This document shows positions 44,349 through 52,128 of a stretch of DNA of 64,000 nucleotides, one piece after another. Positions within the stretch are counted from its first letter, which is position 1; each line of letters starts with the position of its first letter. The DNA comes from Clostridia bacterium (lineage in GTDB: Bacteria > Bacillota > Clostridia > Christensenellales > Borkfalkiaceae): contig JAFQMD010000028.1 of NCBI GenBank assembly GCA_017396365.1, positions 34,252 through 98,251 of the forward strand. Direction: 5' to 3'. The notes under the pieces are model-generated. The model saw only the letters and a program-made list of their open reading frames with translations. It did not search any database and was not told the origin of the DNA. The translations under genes and the position numbers were made by a program.

Positions 44349-44604
44349 GGAGTTCCTCCTCGATTGATTGATAAATTTCTGTCGGAACGGAAACTTGGAA
44401 AACCTTGTCTAAAAGTTTTGCTTTATTAAGTTTTTTTACGCACTCCGCCTTACCGCAAATATAAGCGCCTCTGCCGTTTGCTTTTCCGCTTACGTCAACG
44501 GAAAAATTACCGTCTTTATCCTTTACGATACGGAGAAGGTCTTTTTTTGCAAATTCAGCCCTACAAGCAATACAAGTTCTTACAGGTTGTCTTTTTTCCG
44601 TCAT
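44335..44604 (-). CDS. rnpM: YlxR-family RNA-binding protein
   Basis: 89 residues with the family motif RTCIACRAEFAKKDLLRIV and GRGAYICGKAECVKKL. YlxR (RnpM) has been reported to bind the RNase P RNA. It lies between nusA and the L7Ae-like gene, overlapping the latter by 14 bases. Confidence 0.92.
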   Translation of the reverse strand: MTEKRQPVRTCIACRAEFAKKDLLRIVKDKDGNFSVDVSGKANGRGAYICGKAECVKKLNKAKLLDKVFQVSVPTEIYQSIEEELLAKQ

Positions 44605-44627
44605 TTTTGCTCCAAATCTAAATTATA

Positions 44628-45701
44628 TTATTCGTTACCTAAAAGCGCTTCTTCTTCTAAACGAGCCTTGCTTTCGCTCTTTACGTCAATTTTCCAACCG
44701 GTAAGACGAGCCGCAAGTCTTGCATTTTGACCGTCTTTACCGATAGCGAGTGAAAGTTTATCGTCTGGAACTACTACTCTTGCAACTTTTTCGCCTTCTA
44801 ACGCGCTAACTTTTAATACTTTTGCAGGAGAAAGCGCCTTTGCAATAAATTCAAGCGGATCTTCGCTCCATGGAATAATATCAATCTTTTCTCCGCAAAG
44901 TTCTTTAACGACTTCGTTAACTCTCATACCCTTGTTACCTACGCAAGCGCCAACTGCGTCAACGTTAGGATCGTTACTGTAAATTGCAATTTTAGTTCTT
45001 TGACCTGCCTCTCTTGAAATAGCCTTAACGGAAACGATACCTTGAGCCATTTCAGGAACAACGTTTTCAAAGAGTTTTTTAACGAGCCCTGGAGCAGTTC
45101 TCGAAACGAGAATTTGAGCGTTTTTACCAACGCTCCTTACCTTTTTAACGTAAACCATAAGTTTGTCGTTTACGTTATACGTTTCGGTAGTAACTTGGTC
45201 TTGCGGGAGCATTAACGCTTCAATTTCGCCCGCGCCGATTTCTACGTAAACGTTTTTATCTTCAATTCTTCTAATCGTACAAGCCTTAATTTCGTTTTCT
45301 TTGTCTTCAAACTCAGCCAAGGTATTGTCCCTTTCAGTTTCTCTAATTTTTTGGAAAACTACTTGCTTTGCAGTTTGAGCGGCAATTCTACCAAATTCCT
45401 TTGGCGTAAAGTCAAATTTAGCCATATCGCCGAGTTTATAAGACTTTTTAATTGCCTTTGCGTCTTCCAAAGAAATTTCGTTATCTTTGTCTTCAACTAC
45501 TTCAACGACTTTTTTAACAGCGTAAAACTTGATAGAGTTTTTTTCTGGATTGATATCCAAAATTACGTCGCTATTGTCTCCCGTATGCTTTTTGTAAGCG
45601 CATACGAGCGCGTTTTTAAGGGTTTCAAGTAAAAGGTCTTTCTTTATACCCTTTTGTTCTTCGAGATCTTCAATCGCAAGAAAGAAATCTTTGTTAATCA
45701 T
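44628..45701 (-). CDS. nusA: Transcription termination/antitermination factor NusA
   Basis: 357 residues: N-terminal RNA polymerase-binding domain (1-125), S1 (about 135-200; CTIRRIEDKNVYVEIGAGEIEALML), and KH1/KH2 (GACVGNKGMRVNEVVKELCGEKIDII; SLAIGKDGQNARLAARLTGWKIDV). No C-terminal acidic repeats, as in other Gram-positives. GGAG precedes the start. Confidence 0.97.
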   Translation of the reverse strand: MINKDFFLAIEDLEEQKGIKKDLLLETLKNALVCAYKKHTGDNSDVILDINPEKNSIKFYAVKKVVEVVEDKDNEISLEDAKAIKKSYKLGDMAKFDFTPKEFGRIAAQTAKQVVFQKIRETERDNTLAEFEDKENEIKACTIRRIEDKNVYVEIGAGEIEALMLPQDQVTTETYNVNDKLMVYVKKVRSVGKNAQILVSRTAPGLVKKLFENVVPEMAQGIVSVKAISREAGQRTKIAIYSNDPNVDAVGACVGNKGMRVNEVVKELCGEKIDIIPWSEDPLEFIAKALSPAKVLKVSALEGEKVARVVVPDDKLSLAIGKDGQNARLAARLTGWKIDVKSESKARLEEEALLGNE

Positions 45702-45719
45702 CTTCGTTCTCCTTATTTA

Positions 45720-46181
45720 TCAATCGAATTTAATCGCTTCGTTTATTTTTGCTATTTTATTTAGTGGGAGTTTAAACTCTTCGTCTCCGTCTTTAAGCGT
45801 AACGTTTTGACCGTCGTAACCTATAAGTTCGCACTCTAAATACTTTTTGCCTTTCATCGGCGCAAAAAGTTTAACTTCAACGTCTTTGCCGATTCTCTTT
45901 AAAAAATCTCTTTCCGTTTTAAGCGGTCTATCAAGCCCGGGGCTTGAAACGTTTAAAGTGTAAGGCGCGCCGTAAGACGGATCTAACTCGTCTAAAATCG
46001 GGTCAATAGCGTTGTGGAACTTCTCGCAAGTGTCCAAATCAACTCCGCTTTCCGTATCGATATAGACGGTTATATAGGAATTTTTAGTAACTTTTGCCTC
46101 TACTTCGACGATTTCTATACCCATCGCCTCGGCAGTATTCAAAAGAACTGCGCTAATCTCTTCAACAGATTTGAATTTCAT
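45720..46181 (-). CDS. rimP: Ribosome maturation factor RimP
   Basis: 153 residues. Family motif: DPSYGAPYTLNVSSPGLDRPLKTERDFLKRIG, plus GIEIVEVEA in the N-terminal domain. Needed for 30S assembly. The start at 46181 (MKFKSVEEI) is chosen because GAGGAG sits just ahead of it. A longer in-frame start would lie in the leader hairpin. First gene of the rimP-nusA-ylxR-ylxQ-infB operon. Confidence 0.93.
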   Translation of the reverse strand: MKFKSVEEISAVLLNTAEAMGIEIVEVEAKVTKNSYITVYIDTESGVDLDTCEKFHNAIDPILDELDPSYGAPYTLNVSSPGLDRPLKTERDFLKRIGKDVEVKLFAPMKGKKYLECELIGYDGQNVTLKDGDEEFKLPLNKIAKINEAIKFD

Positions 46182-46197
46182 TTTCTCCTCATAAAAA

Positions 46198-46224
46198 TTT
46201 GAGAGCGACTCGGTCGCTCTCAAA
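46198..46224 (-). terminator. Terminator-like hairpin in the rimP-nusA leader
   Basis: Perfect 12-bp arms TTTGAGAGCGAC / GTCGCTCTCAAA with a 3-base loop, followed on the minus strand by TTTTTAT. It lies between a good promoter and the rimP ribosome site, so it can act both as terminator of the upstream operon and as attenuator of the nusA operon. Confidence 0.8.
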
Positions 46225-46251
46225 TACAAGTAAATCATATTCTACGCTAAT

Positions 46252-46280
46252 ATAATAACATATAATGTTATTGTTTGCAA
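46252..46280 (-). promoter_or_regulatory. Promoter of the rimP-nusA-infB operon with overlapping palindrome
   Basis: Minus strand: TTGCAA (46275-46280), 17 bases, TATTAT (46252-46257). The spacer is filled by a perfect inverted repeat AATAACAT-N3-ATGTTATT (46254-46272), a candidate operator. The -35 starts right after the stop of the upstream gene. Confidence 0.6.
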
Positions 46281-46287
46281 GTGTTTT

Positions 46288-47826
46288 TTAAGAATTTGGA
46301 AAACTTTTTTTTATTGAAACGAGTTCTAAAAACATTTTTGCCGTTGCGTGAGCGTCGGATAGCGCTCTATGATGCAAAAACTCTATGCCAAAATGACCGC
46401 AAACGGTGTTTAATTTATAGTTTTTAAGTCCTTTTACTGCGTCTCTTGCAAAAGCCAAAGTATCAATGCCCTTGTTTTTAAAAATATAGCCCGTGTCTTT
46501 TGCTTGATATTTAATGAATTTATAGTCGAATTCAATGTTATGCGCAACGATATACGCGCCGTCCACGTATTTAAACAAATCGGGAACAACTTTTTCAAAC
46601 GTAGGAGCGTCTTTTACCATTTCGTCGTCAATTCCCGTAAGATCGGTAATTTCTTGACTAATTTTTATCTCGGGATTGACAAGCGTTTGAAATTTATCGA
46701 CTATTTTTCCATCAATTATTTTAACCGCGCCGATTTCGGTAATTTTATCGCCCTCGGTGTAATGAACACCCGTAGTTTCGATATCTAAAACGACGAAAGT
46801 TTTTCCTATCATACACGGCTCGACTTCCTTTTCGGTTGAAAAGAGAAAACTTTGAGTAACTTCGACGAGTTCTTCGGGGAAAACTAAGGAGTATTCGGAC
46901 GGAACTGACTTACTTTCCCTTTCTTTTATCTTAAAATCAGACGGAAATTCACAGTACGAAAGCGAGTCGATTTTAAAACTCGGCGCGCCGTTAAAGGAAC
47001 TTAAATCTCCCCTTACGATAACTTGCGAGCCGACGTTGATTTTTTCCATTTTCTTTTCTTTTTCTTTGGTCATAAAAACTCTGCCTGCAATAACGCCCGT
47101 AGTGTCGTCGATTTCAAGCAAATAAAAATTTTTACCCGTTTTAGTTTGTTTTTGATTGATAGAAACTATTTTACCTGCAAAAGTAACGTTTCCACTAACG
47201 AGTTCAGAGTCAGCAATGTAAATAGCCCTACCCGATATATCTTCGCCCCAAAGTTTAACGACGTCGCTAACGTCAAAATGCCTACATTTTATCGTTTCGT
47301 AGTCGGCGGAATTGACCTTATCTTTTAAAATCGACGAGTCGAATTTAGTCTTGCCCGTATCGACTATTTTCCCTTGAAATTTACCGCAAAAACACTCTTC
47401 TAAACGCCTTGAAACGTCTGCGCAAACGTCGTTATCTGAAAAATAGCCGTAAATATCCGAATCAAGCGCAAGCGTATAAACGTATACGCCGTTTTCTTGA
47501 GCAAACGAAACGTCGCCTAAAGATACCGAGTGAGAAACCGACATGTGCGAATTTTGTAAATACGCAACGATTTCTCTTGCGACGAGTTCACCGTCCGCAA
47601 CGATTTTTGCAAAAGAAAGGTTCAATCTACTAAAATAAGGCGGTAAATTTCTCTGAATTATTTTTTCGATAGCGATTTTATCTTCGTCGCATATAGCCCT
47701 ATCGCAAATTAAATCAAAACTTGCCACACCGTTTTTTGACAAAGTAATATTTTTAATTTTTAAGTTAGCAAGGTCGGCAGATACCGCTCTTAACTGGTCT
47801 AAAACACTATTTGACAAGATTTTCAA
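46288..47826 (-). CDS. PolC N-terminal and exonuclease domains only (no polymerase)
   Basis: 512 residues in the exact position of polC (just before rimP), where intact PolC is about 1440. Residues 1-200 resemble the PolC N-terminal region. About 212-295 are the OB domain (VTFAGKIVSINQKQTKTGKNFYLLEI). About 343-505 are a DEDDh exonuclease with D348/E350 (VLDIETTG), D434 (AHNIEFDYKF), and H486/D491 (HHRALSDAHAT). It ends cleanly after the exonuclease; PHP remainder, palm, fingers and thumb are absent and not found nearby. All exonuclease residues are intact, so the protein is probably active as a 3'-5' exonuclease. Confidence 0.85.
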   Translation of the reverse strand: MKILSNSVLDQLRAVSADLANLKIKNITLSKNGVASFDLICDRAICDEDKIAIEKIIQRNLPPYFSRLNLSFAKIVADGELVAREIVAYLQNSHMSVSHSVSLGDVSFAQENGVYVYTLALDSDIYGYFSDNDVCADVSRRLEECFCGKFQGKIVDTGKTKFDSSILKDKVNSADYETIKCRHFDVSDVVKLWGEDISGRAIYIADSELVSGNVTFAGKIVSINQKQTKTGKNFYLLEIDDTTGVIAGRVFMTKEKEKKMEKINVGSQVIVRGDLSSFNGAPSFKIDSLSYCEFPSDFKIKERESKSVPSEYSLVFPEELVEVTQSFLFSTEKEVEPCMIGKTFVVLDIETTGVHYTEGDKITEIGAVKIIDGKIVDKFQTLVNPEIKISQEITDLTGIDDEMVKDAPTFEKVVPDLFKYVDGAYIVAHNIEFDYKFIKYQAKDTGYIFKNKGIDTLAFARDAVKGLKNYKLNTVCGHFGIEFLHHRALSDAHATAKMFLELVSIKKSFPNS

Positions 47827-48847
47827 TTTCCTTTATAAATTCTTCTTCTGCGACTGCAAACGGAACTTTTTTATAAATTTCTCCGTTTTTGAAAAAAGCG
47901 CAAATTCCACCACCGCCTGCAATTCCTAAGTCGCAGTCCTTTGCTTCACCTGGTCCGTTTACAACGCAACCCATAACTGCGATTTTAAGCGGTTTTTTAA
48001 TATTTGCAGTTAACTGTTCCACTTTATTTGCAAGGGAAATACTGTCGTACTCAGTTCTTCCACAAGTCGGACAAGATATAACTTCAACGTAGTTTTTATC
48101 TAATCCGCAACTTCTGAGTATTCTCTTGGCTACTATAATTTCGTTTTTAGGATGAGCCGTAAGCGAAACTCTAATAGTATCGCCGATACCGTCTAATAAA
48201 AGACTACCTATACCCACGCTACTTTTAACAGTTCCCATATTGTCCGTGCCTGCTTCGGTAACGCCTACGTGGAGTGGATAATCGGTTTTTTGACTTAAAT
48301 ATCTATAAGTTTTTACAGTCAAAGGAACGCTACTTGCCTTTGCGGAAATAACAATATCTTCAACGCCGTATTTTTCAAGTATAGCGACGTTTTTAAGGGC
48401 GCTTTCCGCAAGTGAAATTTCGCTCTTGCCGTATTTTGCCAAGAGTTCTTTTTCAACGCTACCGCTGTTTGATCCAACTCTTACCGCAACGCCGTTTTGC
48501 TTGATTGCTTTTGCAACTTCGCTTACGTTTTGTTCGCTACCGATATTACCGGGATTTATACGTATTTTATCAACTCCACCGTCGATTGCGCCGAGCGCGT
48601 ACTTATAATTAAAATGAATATCTGCAACGAGTGGAATTGAAATTTCACGCTTGATTTTGGCGATTGCTTTTACGTCGTCTCCGTCTTTACACGAAACTCT
48701 AATTATATCGCAACCAACTTCTTCAAGTTCTTTAATTTGTGAGATAACTTCAGGGATTTTGGAAGTTTTTACGTTTACCATAGATTGAATTAAAACGGGA
48801 TTTCCCCCACCTAATAATCTATTTCCAACTTTAACGACTTTACTCAT
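47807..48847 (-). CDS. ispG: 4-hydroxy-3-methylbut-2-enyl diphosphate synthase
   Basis: 346 residues. [4Fe-4S] ligands in ISCPTCGRTEYD and GCVVNGPGEAKD; the TIM-barrel part shows MVNVKTSKIPEVISQI and VADIHFNYKYAL. It makes HMBPP in the MEP pathway, complementing Dxs and IspA in this window. Overlaps the PolC-like gene by 20 bases. Confidence 0.95.
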   Translation of the reverse strand: MSKVVKVGNRLLGGGNPVLIQSMVNVKTSKIPEVISQIKELEEVGCDIIRVSCKDGDDVKAIAKIKREISIPLVADIHFNYKYALGAIDGGVDKIRINPGNIGSEQNVSEVAKAIKQNGVAVRVGSNSGSVEKELLAKYGKSEISLAESALKNVAILEKYGVEDIVISAKASSVPLTVKTYRYLSQKTDYPLHVGVTEAGTDNMGTVKSSVGIGSLLLDGIGDTIRVSLTAHPKNEIIVAKRILRSCGLDKNYVEVISCPTCGRTEYDSISLANKVEQLTANIKKPLKIAVMGCVVNGPGEAKDCDLGIAGGGGICAFFKNGEIYKKVPFAVAEEEFIKEIENLVK

Positions 48848-48848
48848 T

Positions 48849-49628
48849 TTACTCCTTGACGTTCATTTCGTAAATATGCCTTAACCCGTTTAAGGTAAGC
48901 ATATCGTCAAAATACTCTATAGTTTTAGTTTCTTTATAAATTACTTTACCCAAACCGCCCGTTGCAATAACTTTCGTATCTGGGCGTTTTAGTTCGTTTT
49001 TTATGTTGTTTACAATATTATCGACGAGCCCTGCAAAGCCGTAAATAATGCCCGATTGCATACAAGAAACGGTGTTTTTTCCTATTACGGTTTTAGGTCT
49101 TTCAAGTTCAATTTTAGGTAAATTCGCCGTGCTTAAAGTAAGCGAATCAAGAGCCGATTTTATACCTGGGGAAATAACTACTCCCACGAGTTCGCCCTTT
49201 TCGTTTATCACGTCAAAAGTAGTAGCCGTACCAAAATCTATAGCAATTATAGGCGTACCCACGCCGAGTTTTTTAATAGCGCTTACGCTGTCAACTATAA
49301 TATCCGAGCCAACTTCCTTTGGATTGTCGGTTTTAATATTTAAACCCGTTTTTACCCCCGGTCCTATGATAAGTGGCGAAACGCCTAAATAATCTCTACA
49401 CATATGTTCCATCGTGTAGTTAAGCGACGGAATAACCGACGACATAATAACGCCTTTTATCTCTTCTTTAGGAATACTTGCCTCACGAAGTAAATCTCTA
49501 ACTATAACGCCGTATTCGTCGCTCGTTGCGTCTCTTTTAGAAGTTACTCTAAAAGTTCCCTTTACTTTGCTACCGTCAAAAATAGCGTATTTAATATTTG
49601 AATTTCCTATATCAATACAAAAAATCAT
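48849..49628 (-). CDS. coaX: Type III pantothenate kinase
   Basis: 259 residues. ASKHA-type motif CIDIGNSNIKYAIFDG, GPGVKTGLNI, AIDFGTATTFDVI and GVVISPGIK. First step of CoA synthesis. It lies between an ECF S component gene (overlap of four bases) and ispG (one-base gap). Confidence 0.94.
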   Translation of the reverse strand: MIFCIDIGNSNIKYAIFDGSKVKGTFRVTSKRDATSDEYGVIVRDLLREASIPKEEIKGVIMSSVIPSLNYTMEHMCRDYLGVSPLIIGPGVKTGLNIKTDNPKEVGSDIIVDSVSAIKKLGVGTPIIAIDFGTATTFDVINEKGELVGVVISPGIKSALDSLTLSTANLPKIELERPKTVIGKNTVSCMQSGIIYGFAGLVDNIVNNIKNELKRPDTKVIATGGLGKVIYKETKTIEYFDDMLTLNGLRHIYEMNVKE

Positions 49629-50191
49629 AATTTTCCATGAACCTTTTTAAATACTTTTACGTAGATAGGCGCTAAAATTATCGAGCCTATTATCTCAGCA
49701 ATAAAATTTACAGAAATTATTACAGATAAAACCATTGCAAGTTCAGCAGAATTAAACACCCACATCATAAAAATCGTACAAACGCTGTTTGTAAGTATTC
49801 CAAAAGCGCCAGCCAAAGCGCAAGGTAAAATTTCACTTACAAATTCATTTTGAGAGTCTTTTAGCAATTTGTTTGCAAAATAATAAACGAAATAGGCTAC
49901 AATACCTATAAATATTCTCGGCAAAATTGACACAAGCGGATTTAAAAATATTACGTTGCTTATGCAAATAGCAAGAAAAAACGAACAGCAACCGAATATC
50001 GTTCCTCCAACCCACATACCCTTTTTGCCGTTAAACAGCGAAAGCGCAACTGCAAGCGGTAAAGTTAAAATTGCAGGTGTAAAATTACCGAAAAATGCAG
50101 AAAAAACAAAAGTTTCGATAAGCAAAAAGACAAACATTAGCCCTGCCATTACACCGTAAAAAGCAATTTTTTTAGCATTACTTTTTTCCAT
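49625..50191 (-). CDS. ECF transporter S component, probably for pantothenate
   Basis: 188 residues with six hydrophobic segments and the S-component N-terminus (KKIAFYGVMAGLMFVFLLIE). It is the first gene of an operon with coaX, so pantothenate is the likely substrate (a PanT-type protein). That is an inference from the neighbour. The shared energising module is not in the window. Confidence 0.75.
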   Translation of the reverse strand: MEKSNAKKIAFYGVMAGLMFVFLLIETFVFSAFFGNFTPAILTLPLAVALSLFNGKKGMWVGGTIFGCCSFFLAICISNVIFLNPLVSILPRIFIGIVAYFVYYFANKLLKDSQNEFVSEILPCALAGAFGILTNSVCTIFMMWVFNSAELAMVLSVIISVNFIAEIIGSIILAPIYVKVFKKVHGKL

Positions 50192-50350
50192 GAAAAACCT
50201 CCAATCGAGTTCTAAAAAGATACCCGTAAGACAAATAAAAAATTAAAGTCGAATCCAAAAAACGGTATTCGCTCCATTTATTATATAATAATTGTTTTAA
50301 AAAATCAATTTAAAACGGTTATAAGGTGAAAATTTTTAACCGCCAAAAAA

Positions 50351-50380
50351 TTCACACTTTGCTCTTAGAAAAAATATAAT
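50351..50380 (+). promoter_or_regulatory. Possible promoter of the Cys-rich small protein
   Basis: TTCACA (50351-50356), 18 bases, TATAAT (50375-50380). A plain AGGAGG follows at 50405-50410. Confidence 0.5.
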
Positions 50381-50419
50381 GTATTGATGGCTGTCAAAAT
50401 AATACAGGAGGAATAAAAC

Positions 50420-50641
50420 ATGCTAAACACTTTTGGCGGTGGCGACAACTGTTGCCTTTGGATACTCATTATCCTTTTAATACTCTGCGTTTGCAAAAAC
50501 GGCTGTTTAAACGGCATTTTTGATAAACTTTGCAACTGCGGATGCCTTATACCCCTTATTTTAGTTTGGTGTTGTTGCTGTAACGGCGGACACGACAGAC
50601 CTGGTATGGACTTCGGTTTCGGCGGCGGATGTTGCAAATAA
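50420..50641 (+). CDS. Small cysteine-rich hydrophobic protein, unknown function
   Basis: A 73-residue protein with about 16 Cys, grouped as CC, CVC, CNCGC and CCCC between two hydrophobic stretches (LWILIILLILCVC and LIPLILVW). Gly-rich ends: FGGGD at the start and FGFGGGCC at the end. A perfect AGGAGG, an own promoter and an own terminator argue that it is a real, well-expressed gene. It does not match a family I can name. Membrane-inserted, metal-binding, coat-like, or a disulfide-rich surface protein are all open. Confidence 0.75.
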   Translation: MLNTFGGGDNCCLWILIILLILCVCKNGCLNGIFDKLCNCGCLIPLILVWCCCCNGGHDRPGMDFGFGGGCCK

Positions 50642-50661
50642 TAACTAAACTGTACATAATT

Positions 50662-50690
50662 AAAGCCTTGCAAAAAGCAAGGCTTTTTTA
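50662..50690. terminator. Terminator, usable in both directions
   Basis: Arms AAAGCCTTGC / GCAAGGCTTT with a 5-base loop, followed by TTTT on the plus strand and preceded by A residues. It lies between the Cys-rich gene and the convergent lipoprotein gene. Confidence 0.85.
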
Positions 50691-50696
50691 CTTATA

Positions 50697-51653
50697 TTAT
50701 TGATTTGCATTTACTTTTTTATAAGTTCCGCATATAAAATTACTTGGATTATACTCACATTCGCTATTTTCGTAAAAATAGTTCGCGCTTGCAAAAGTAA
50801 TACAATCTTCACTAATGATAAAATCCATTAATTGAAAATCCGCGTCAACCGAAATTCCACTTTCTTTAGAAGGCTCGTTTTCGCCGTGCATTACGTAAAT
50901 CATTGCGACGTCGTGGCGTTCGTCAGTATAGAAATCATTAAAATAACTAACGCGTATCGTCCCTTCAATAAACGTATCGTTTTGGTTATTTTCATAGCGC
51001 ATATAAACGGTATAACTTACGCTCTGCGCATTTGCTGAGTAAGAATTGTTGGCAAAATAAAACTTATTTCCGTTTTCGTCGCAAAAAGTTCCGTCTAATT
51101 TTGCGCTATTTAAATAATTTGCCTTGCCGTTTTTATAAGTATAACTTTCAGCGCCCTCTTTTACGTAAGTGCCGAAAGCGTAAGGCATTTCAGATAAATG
51201 ATAACTTCTTACGGGAACTCCACCTTGTCTTAACGGCTTTATATGATAACCTTCGCTCATAATAGTAAACTGACGAAACTCGTCTTTTAAGTCTTCAGTA
51301 TAACAGTCTATATAATCGAAAATGGATAAACCCGTACTATCTTTCCCAAACTCTAAATTTAAATGTAATGGGCTTATTTCGTTTTCAAGCCCGTAATATG
51401 TAATTCTATGCGAACCTTCCTTTTTTAAAACACCGTTTTCATAATATCTAAATTTATCTTTACTGAACTCAAAATAAGCAGACTCGACGGGTCTATATTC
51501 ATTATTATTCCAAACGAGATTCCATTTTACATAATTTTCGCCATCGCATAAATCAACGATATTCTTTTTATCGTTAAACATTTCTAAAAAGGCGCATCCG
51601 TAAAGACAAAACGCCATTAAAAAAGCAAACAAAATAGCGATTATTCTTTTCAT
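50697..51653 (-). CDS. Secreted lipoprotein, unknown function
   Basis: 318 residues with a lipoprotein signal peptide: MKRIIAILFAFLMAFCLYGC, with the lipobox LYGC. The remainder is soluble, rich in Tyr, Asn and Glu, and beta-like. No family is recognised. I prefer the second ATG (51653), since the first lies directly on the AGAGG ribosome site. Own promoter at 51743-51771. Confidence 0.75.
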   Translation of the reverse strand: MKRIIAILFAFLMAFCLYGCAFLEMFNDKKNIVDLCDGENYVKWNLVWNNNEYRPVESAYFEFSKDKFRYYENGVLKKEGSHRITYYGLENEISPLHLNLEFGKDSTGLSIFDYIDCYTEDLKDEFRQFTIMSEGYHIKPLRQGGVPVRSYHLSEMPYAFGTYVKEGAESYTYKNGKANYLNSAKLDGTFCDENGNKFYFANNSYSANAQSVSYTVYMRYENNQNDTFIEGTIRVSYFNDFYTDERHDVAMIYVMHGENEPSKESGISVDADFQLMDFIISEDCITFASANYFYENSECEYNPSNFICGTYKKVNANQ

Positions 51654-51742
51654 ATCTAACATCCTCTCTTTAATAATTTTTTATACCCTATTCGTTGGTT
51701 TAAAGGATTTATTTTACTTTAAATTTTCCTACGTTTTTATGA

Positions 51743-51771
51743 ATTATACCATAAACTCTATTACTTTTCAA
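51743..51771 (-). promoter_or_regulatory. Sigma-A promoter of the lipoprotein gene
   Basis: Minus strand: TTGAAA (51766-51771), 17 bases, TATAAT (51743-51748). Leader of about 80 bases. Confidence 0.65.
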
Positions 51772-51839
51772 GCGTAAAACAAAATTGTTTAGGGTTACAT
51801 TTATTATTGAACTATTTTTGCTATTTATTTACGTTTTTG

Positions 51840-51939
51840 CCAAAAGTATTTTTTGGAGTCCTTTTCGCGATAGCGCGCTTGGCATTAGGACACAAGTTCA
51901 CGTTCACTTCACTACACCAAAAAAAATGACAAGGAAAAA
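51840..51939. repeat. 100-bp direct repeat, left copy
   Basis: 96 of 100 bases match 53648-53747. It contains the self-complementary CGCGATAGCGCG and ends in half of the tRNA-Pro terminator hairpin. The surrounding gap 51663-52128 has no supported gene; short frames reading through the repeat encode a peptide containing NAKRAIAKR in both copies. Confidence 0.9.
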
Positions 51940-51975
51940 TGGGCGCGTCCCTTAGGGATTTTTTACGACATTTTA

Positions 51976-52059
51976 AAAGAGTAGCAAAAATTTTGCTACT
52001 CTTTATTTTTTGCTTTGCAAAACACACGACTTTGCTTGCAAAGTATAGTGTGCTACACT
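51976..52059 (+). repeat. Cluster of four small perfect hairpins
   Basis: Arms in order: AAAGAGTAGCAAAA/TTTTGCTACTCTTT (51976-52004, then ATTTTTT, terminator-like), TTTTGC/GCAAAA (52008-52022), ACTTTGC/GCAAAGT (52029-52044), AGTGT/ACACT (52047-52059). They are packed with almost no free sequence between them. Confidence 0.8.
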
Positions 52060-52128
52060 TTCAAAAATTTGCCCACAAATATTTACAACTCGATAAATTG
52101 GAATTTGTTTTTATACGTTAAATGTGTT

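Noticed and set aside
50192..50419. Riboswitch ahead of the ECF/coaX or Cys-rich gene
   Set aside because: No recognisable aptamer core or conserved pairing was found; only a promoter and ribosome site are visible.
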